Source: Deinandra increscens subsp. villosa
Taxonomy: Eukaryota > Streptophyta > Magnoliopsida > Asterales > Asteraceae
Assembly (NCBI GenBank): GCA_039602395.1
Contig: JBCNJP010000003.1
Location: 70,529,917 to 70,593,916, forward strand
DNA length: 64,000 nucleotides
Reading direction: 5' to 3'
Shown here: positions 57,834 through 64,000 of the stretch, piece after piece
Layout: each line of letters begins with the position of its first letter
Numbering within the stretch: position 1 is the first letter of the stretch
The notes under the pieces: model-generated
Told to the model about the DNA's origin: nothing
Seen by the model: only the letters and a program-made list of their open reading frames with translations
The model's database searches: none
Translations under genes and position numbers: made by a program

Positions 57834-60205
57834 AAAACATAACCGTTTATAACGTTAAAAGTTGGTCCCAGAAAGTTTCTTTACAAAACATATGATTTAT
57901 AAATCATGATTTTGCCACTATTGTGACTAAACTTTACAAAATGCCATAACTAGTTTGACATCCATAAATTGTTAGACGACATCTACATGTTTCATGAGAT
58001 TTGTTGATCTTCGCATGACCGGTTCTTCGTAGCCTTGATGAGCATCCTTCAAGCTTTCGCCTTACCTGCAACATACTCACTTTCAATAGTGAGCCTCTAT
58101 TGCATAACCATTTATTACAATATGAAATAGTGAAGAAAAACAATAAAAATTGGTTTTTCAATCTGGGGTGTACCGCCCCAAATGAATTATTTCTAAACGG
58201 TACGCGGTGGACCATTTTTGACAAAATATTAGCTATTTTCGGCAAGTTCCATACTTAGCCAAATTTTGGCCTCTTTACCCTGTTTTGCACCAGATTTTTC
58301 CCAGCTGATTTTCTATCATTTTTCAAGTATTTCAACACTTATAATTTACTTCTAAAACATATTTTTAGACATATAAACATACCTTGATCCAATTGAAATC
58401 ATAGTTTGCACTAACGAGATTCTTCCGACCCGTTTGACCCATTAAGGGATTTCTTCGTGGCAATCTCAAAGGTTACCATCCAGAATTGATCCACCTCATA
58501 TGTTTTACAACTTTGAACACAAATGCAAGCAATTTGACATGAAAATGTTTGTATGCACACACACACACTTTGTTCTATCCTTCCATTATGTGTTTAGCTT
58601 TTCGCATTACCATCACACTTGAGTTTTTAGACACAAATCATATAATTTCATTCTCTTTATTCTACTAATCATTGGATTACACGATCATTATCATTGATAT
58701 CCAAATGACCCGTTTTTCTCATTTGACCCGTTAAGACGGGTCCTTGCCCTTGGTATTTTCGAACGCCCCATTTGACCACCTCTAGGCATTGAGGATCTAT
58801 GATTCTAAAAACCATTTGTGGTCCTCCTTTCCTTGTTACATGGCATGGGCTCTATAAACCCATTTCCACTCATTGTAACTTGTTATTCGTCTATTGATTC
58901 CTCCGAATCTTACTAGTGGTCAAATTTAGTCGTTGGGGAACCCTATGGCAATTGGGCTTCATGGTTCCTAGAACCATTCATCACCCATTTAGTATAACTC
59001 ACGGTTCATTCTATTTGTATGAATTACACATTTTCATATCTACTACTTGTAACATAAACAATGTTACCTCGGTTGTTGGAGCCTCCGCTTCCACCTGCAG
59101 CTTGATGGTTCTCTTGATCAACTTGACCACCTATCGGGTCATCAATCAAGTTAGGGCCTTTATCATTATAGCATTTTTTACCAGATTTTCATCAACATGA
59201 TTTCTATGCTATACATACACATTTTCATATAAAAGGCAACCAAGCATTTACTTCAAGTTTACATCTAGCCTCGTGGGTTCATTAACATCTCAATGACAAC
59301 TAGTGGCATACATTATCCATGCTAGCTAATGCTCATAATTTCCTCAAGATGGATAAATTTGCGAACCTATTGTTCCATATGAACCTTTAAGCTCAAAGTA
59401 TAACAATTTAGTTGTTTATCAACATGATGGTTCTTTTAGGCATTTTATCAAATACCTTGTGTGCATACATGTTTGCACCCATATGACCCAATCCCTTGAA
59501 CCTCCCACTTAGCCATTTATCATGCTTTAGGTGAAATCACCTCTAACCCATCTTTACTTCATCATATAACATCAATTTCATGTTAGAATTCCATTATTAG
59601 AACAAATTTTATGACCATCATAAGTAGTCATCTACATGAAGGTTCAAGTAGGAGAAATTGGCGACTACTTCACCAATTGCTACACAAGATGTAATTGTTG
59701 CAACATATAAGGTTTCTAACATCATAAGACTTATAAAACATCAATGAATTTGTAGATTTTAGGTCCAATTTCGTGACTTACACATGCTAGGTTCATAGGA
59801 TTTTACTTACTTGACACACTAAGGATGATGAGGGGTGATTAACTACTTCAAGACCAAGATTGCATGCCAAAATCATAGCCTGGATCCCTTGGATTGTAGA
59901 ATTTTGAGAGGAGGAAGATGGAGGGGATGGAGTTCGATCTCCAGGTCGTATTCACGACCTCCCCTCTTTCTTTTTCTCTTTTTGTTTATTCCATTATCAC
60001 TAATTTAAAATTCTGGCCCCTAAAGATCCACCTTTGATTTAATTTTTAACTAAAACACAAATTTACCCATTTAACCCCATGTTTACACATGAAAAAATTT
60101 CTACTAACATAAGGGGTTGTTTAAGTTCAAGAATTTTTTTACTTGACTAGACTAGACGTTAACGGGAAATTTTAAATCATCAAAAATTTGGGATGTTACA
60201 TATAT

Positions 60206-60347
60206 GCCTCCGAAGGGAAAATTAAAGCCTCTTCTTCTTTTGTTTTGAAATTTTTGTGTCTGCAAACCTTTGACCAATCTCGTTCTTATTGCTTTAATCG
60301 GTGCTTATAGCATCCTATTCCGGAAAACTGCCTCTGGTATGACTGAA
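60206..60347 (+). pseudogene. Continuation of gypsy-type transposase relic
   Basis: If the solo LTR and one TATAT are removed, the frame through MSRVRKLPQRILVYA at 51488-51528 stays open into ASEGKIKASSSFVLKF here, up to a TAG at about 60310. This supports one ancestral ORF split by the LTR. Confidence 0.5.
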
Positions 60348-60417
60348 TCAATGATGAGGGTTATGGGAGGCGTGTAGTGCCTTAGGGTTTTCATAAAACA
60401 AAACAACGGATATACAC

Positions 60418-60681
60418 TATTATATTGTTAGTAGCACTAGCTGCTATACACAATCTTGTAATTCACTTTGAATGGTGAATTAGACGAAGAAATTTACATG
60501 AAACAACTTGAAGGGTTTGTTATGCCTGGTAATGAAAACTAGGTGTGTAAATGAATTATATCTTTTTATGGCATGAAACAAGCACCTAACAGTGGCATCA
60601 AAAGTTTGATGAGGTGGTGTTGTCAAGTAGTTTTGTGTTAAACCAAGCAGACAATTGTGTTTATATCAAGTTTCATAACCC
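60418..60681 (+). pseudogene. Copia RT relic
   Basis: Words across frames are LAAIHNLVIH, then after a deletion ELDEEIYMKQ-like sequence, GFVMPGNEN, YGMKQAP, and SGFVLNQADNCVYIKF with substitutions. It is missing the MDVKTAF segment, has several stops, and is cut by element 3's LTR at 60682. Confidence 0.75.
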
Positions 60682-60975
60682 TGTGTAAGTACGTGTAACG
60701 ATCTTACTACTGCGTGTATCAATCAATGTAGTGAACGAGAATGTAAATAAGAGAAATCTTATTGAATCACTTGAATATTACAAAGAAGTCTCTCCAGTTT
60801 CTCTCTCTAGAACACACACAGAAATGACTCAAATGACAGAAGTGTTACAAGCTCATTCTAACCCACGGTATTTATAGTATCAACATTTAGGCTAGCGTAC
60901 CAACTGGCGGACCATTGGTACGGAAGTACTAATGGTACGACGGACCAACATGGTACGGACCATGGTATGTTGACA
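60682..60975 (-). repeat. 3' LTR of element 3 (294 bp)
   Basis: On the minus strand it runs from TGTCAACATACC to CGTACTTACACA. GGTCCGTACC/GGTACGG-type words cluster upstream of a TATAAATA box (about 60870). The start of internal sequence lacks an obvious polypurine tract, so the inner edge is less certain. Confidence 0.6.
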
Positions 60976-61488
60976 CTAAGACTCATACAATAACACGCTC
61001 ACTTAGATACAATACACGTGACACATCATAGCATAGGAATATGCTCTACCAAAACACAACGATAATCTTTTTGATTTTTCTAAGTTTATGCTAAAACACG
61101 CCTAAATCTTTTTGGACTTTTCAGATATGAAATATAAATGCAATACTGAATCAGACACTATTTTTGTCTTTTGCGAGAAAGATCACAACTTGGGATCATA
61201 TTGAACATAACACGCTGAACAACACTTCAATTTCAATTACTTCAGCACACAAGCCATGTCGATTACTATTATAATTTGTCCATCTTAAATTCAGGCACAA
61301 TCATACTCATAACATCTGGATATGTTATTGTATTGATTAGATTTGCTTTGACCAGTGTACCTCACACTATCAGACATACACAAATATGCATTTGCTTATC
61401 ACACTTTGTGATTTCACATGTGATTTAACACATAGTGATTGAATCCATGATTTAGTCAACCATGTTCCCTGCAAAAAGAAATAAGAAC

Positions 61489-61736
61489 GTTAAATCGTCT
61501 ACCTTAAGGTCGATCTTTCGATACGCAGATAAGGCCTCGGATTTAACAAAATAAGAAAGATAAAACAAGTTGAATTTGTATAATTCAACAACGATCAGGT
61601 CGGTCTTGTGGATACGCAGAGAAAGTCCGATGAATTATACGAAACACCAAAGAAAATAAAGCTGAATGTCAAACGAACAACAATCAGGTCGATCTTTCGA
61701 TACGCAGAGAAAGTCCGATCGTTTGACAAAATAAAG
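61489..61736 (-). promoter_or_regulatory. Three stem-loop modules in element 3
   Basis: Perfect stem pairs are GTTAAATC 61489-61496 with GATTTAAC 61540-61547, GTATAATTCA 61578-61587 with TGAATTATAC 61631-61640, and TCAAACGA 61671-61678 with TCGTTTGA 61729-61736. On the minus strand the loops share TCTGCGTATC and a GACCT core. Confidence 0.7.
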
Positions 61737-61763
61737 AAAATCAAACAAGTTTAAATTTTTGCA

Positions 61764-62040
61764 AAATGAACACATGTATACACAGTGACTTCTCATTTAA
61801 TTTTTCACACATCTTTTCACTATCTTGATATATGCTTCAAGATGTTGTCCACTTGGTCAAGCATTAGTATTTAATGAATATCACATCTGAATACTTTCTG
61901 ATTTAATACCAAATGAACACATGTATACACAGTGACTTCTCATTTAATTTTTCACACATTTTTTCACTATCTTGATTTATGCTTCATGATGTTGTCCACT
62001 TAGTCAAGCATTAGTATTTAATGAATATCACATCTGAATA
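61764..62040. repeat. 147-bp tandem duplication in element 3
   Basis: Units begin AAATGAACACATGTATACAC at 61764 and 61911 and differ at about four positions. The second unit is interrupted by the SINE and resumes at 62175. Confidence 0.88.
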
Positions 62041-62162
62041 ACCAAGGGGCATTTGTCCCAATGGTATCTTGGTGTTGGATAAGGCATAGCCTTTCCATTT
62101 GGTGAGGGTTCAAAACCCATTGGTGACATAAAATAAAAATTTAGCCGTTCAAAAAAAAATAA
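62041..62162 (+). mobile_element. tRNA-derived SINE, copy 2 (short form)
   Basis: The 122-bp insertion is flanked by a perfect 12-bp duplication CACATCTGAATA (62029-62040, 62163-62174). Box A is TGTCCCAATGG (62054-62064). Box B is GGTTCAAAACC (62107-62117), matching GGTTCRANNCC exactly. The 3' end is GCCGTTC followed by an A-run. The uninterrupted site is present in the neighbouring 147-bp unit, which confirms the insertion. Confidence 0.92.
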
Positions 62163-62789
62163 CACATCTGAATACTTTCTGATTTAATGCCGAGCCTACC
62201 AAGCACATAGAACAATGATCTTATGCCTTTTCATCAAGTTTATCCATGAGTCAGACATGTAAGCCAATGTACCATCATTTCTCAATCATGTTGGATACAA
62301 TTTCTCATTTTTCATTGTTATTGTATTTTTCTATTTTTCTACCCCTTAAAATGAAAACTCTATTTTTGGATTTTTCATTGTAACAAAAAAACACAAAGAC
62401 ACTATTTTTGATTTTTCAATTATCTCCCCTAAACTACATACGGAATGTAAAAGAAAGAAAATTGACCTTCTGACATGGATACCTTTCAGTTTTTTAGCTT
62501 TCAGAAAAAATTTTAGTTTTTGAAATTTGATATCACTTGAAATTTAAATTAAATCAGCATAATACTCCTCCATCAGCAACTTTTCAATCACCGATAGGTC
62601 TTCTTGAAATACCTGCACACTGGTCAAACACGTCAGTTTATAAATGAACGAAGCGAATCGCTTCTGGTCGACCAGTGTCCTGATTTCCTTTTGAAAAAAC
62701 TTTAGGTTTCCAGTTTTGTTGTTTTGGTAATCAGTATTTGATGAACAGGTCACAGACGAATGTGACGAACAACCTACATATGGGACATT

Positions 62790-64000
62790 TTAAAAACGCG
62801 GAATAAATCTTCCTTGAGTTTTGAAAAATGTAGGTTGATATTCATCAAACACTCTGCCATATTCATCAATGAATTGTTGCTTGGCAGATTTACCAACATA
62901 TGGAACCTTTCCTCTTCTTGATGTAGAAGCAGCAGAAACCGAACAATCTTGTGCCATATGCCCTTTTTGGCGGCAATTATAACACAAGCGATTATTTACA
63001 TTTCACCATTTTGGAATCTGCAAAGCCTCACAAAATATATTTCCCCAAAATGATCATAAAAAGAATCAAATACCTGAAATCGATGATCATGAACCCATTT
63101 GGATGTCGGGCTTTTTAGTGTAGAATTTCATTCTCCAGAAGAATATTTAGCAGTTTGTTTCTTCTTGGTCTTTGTAGCATCATCATATTTGATAAAGACC
63201 TCAACTATTTTCTGAGAATCCACACAGTGAAGTGGAAACTTCTTATCAGAGAATATTTGATAAGAATCTTTGAGTTTGTAAAACCTCTCCGGTTGAACTT
63301 TGTCAGCTTTGAAGACGTCTTTCTGAACCTGCTTCAAATGAACTTTCTTCAATTTTTGTGGTTGTTGAACCTTAGAAGCATCAACTTTAACCTGTTTCTC
63401 TTGGAACCCCAAACCTTTATGTTTTCCAGAAACCTTTTCTCCCGAACCAGATGATTTATGCCCGTTCTTTGCAAGACGAGAGAACTCTGCTTTGATCTTG
63501 CTGATATCTTTTGGAGCATCAACAATTGTTTCATCAATATCAGTTGTTGAACTTGCAGATTTCTCTTTGTAAAAACATCAGATGACGAACCAGACACAAC
63601 CTTTTGAACTTTAGAATTTTCAGTAATCTTTTCTTTCTTCTCATTCTTTTCTCCAGCAATTTTGGAATCAACAAACTTAGAATAATCACCAATCTCTACC
63701 TTGTCATTCAAAACATTAACTCCTTCTTTGAGACTACCCGGTGGTGACACTGTTCTATTGAACATTTTCTCAAAATTTTCATCCTTAGCCAAGAAGCTTG
63801 TAAAAGATTGTGAATTAGTAACATTGTTCAAAAGAAGTTTTGAATCAATGACTTCAATCTTTAGATCAGAAATCCGTTGATGAGCTTCAGCTAACTCTTT
63901 TTCTGTAGCTATCAACTTCTTAGCCACCTTATGAGTTTCATATTCCTGCAACCTCATATTATCAAGCTCAGCAAACAATTCCTTCTTTAACTTGTCTTCA
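62790..64000 (-). pseudogene. C-terminal half of gag-like gene, element 3
   Basis: The coding is open at the window's right edge and reads through the coiled-coil end (THKVAKKLIATEKELAEAHQ, FLAKDENFEKMFNRT). A frameshift near 63575 continues in the frame ending at 63128 (QPERFYKLKDSYQIFSDK). A zinc knuckle CYNCRQKGHMAQDC (62984-62943) and the tail FDEYQPTFFKTQGRF end at 62790. The region between 63128 and 62987 is disrupted. The last knuckle is complete, unlike in element 2. Confidence 0.82.

Larger units (their letters stand above)
51529..60200 (-). mobile_element. Solo gypsy LTR (about 2.4 kb) interrupted by element 2
   Basis: The pieces 51529-51559 and 57834-60200 together begin TGTAACACCC and end GGGATGTTACA, inverted terminal words typical of gypsy LTRs. 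They are flanked by a 5-bp duplication TATAT (51524-51528, 60201-60205). On the minus strand the start reads TGTAACATCCCAAATTTT. No PBS, PPT or coding is present, so it is a solo LTR left by LTR-LTR recombination, later hit by element 2. Confidence 0.72.
60682..64000 (-). mobile_element. Gag-only LTR element 3, partial
   Basis: The 3' LTR is 60682-60975. The internal 3' non-coding region and C-terminal half of gag follow, and the element continues past the window. It is related to elements 1 and 2 through gag and the 3' region, but its LTR is largely different. It carries a SINE and a 147-bp tandem duplication. Confidence 0.85.

Noticed and set aside
63155..63454. 99-codon plus-strand ORF
   Set aside because: Antisense shadow of the element 3 gag frame.

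Overview
This window is transposon-dominated nuclear DNA from a flowering plant. I see no intact host gene, no rRNA, no canonical tRNA gene and no CRISPR array. The evidence is Ty1-copia, Ty3-gypsy, CACTA, non-LTR, SINE and FAR1/MULE-type sequence, Met-tRNA-type primer sites, and AT-rich spacers. The composition would fit a large eudicot genome. Asteraceae is my guess from general resemblance, not something the sequence proves. A run of exactly 500 N (39494-39993) is an assembly gap.

Layout. 1-4420: PIF/Harbinger-like ORF relic, a tRNA-derived SINE with a 15-bp target duplication, a gypsy-like LTR remnant, and two inverted MITE copies in (TA)n tracts. 4421-9964: structurally complete gag-only LTR element 1 (350-bp LTRs, 5-bp target duplication). 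10499-13543: FAR1/FHY3-like pseudogene with recognisable introns. 13544-21158: a plus-strand copia LTR and gag fragment, broken by a degenerate minus-strand copia element. 21227-24037: a 99-bp tandem repeat, a CACTA terminus ending at 22636, and a 5'-truncated non-LTR element with a 10-bp target duplication. 24480-24830: GC-palindrome LTR-like piece. 24833-36822: about 12.6 copies of a ~952-bp satellite with higher-order structure. 36823-39493: gypsy LTR, then the gap. 39994-44946: tandem minus-strand Tat-like gypsy gag copies sharing LTRs, inserted in a plus-strand copia 3' end (44947-45401). 47119-50737: non-coding LTR element. 51010-60347: a 'gypsy-type transposase' protein relic split by a ~2.4-kb solo LTR, which is itself split by gag-only element 2 (51560-57833). 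60430-64000: copia RT relic, then gag-only element 3 on the minus strand, running off the window and carrying a SINE.

The most interesting unit is the gag-only family (elements 1, 2 and 3). Its members encode a long gag-like protein with two zinc knuckles and a coiled coil, but no protease, integrase or RT, so they must be mobilised in trans. The three copies have different LTRs yet share about 1.7 kb of non-coding sequence 3' of gag. That sequence contains up to three consecutive stem-loop modules whose stems differ in sequence but keep pairing. Elements 1 and 2 also have leaders packed with same-strand GTTCGG motifs (16 and 15 by my count). These look like cis-acting RNA signals of a non-autonomous retrotransposon.
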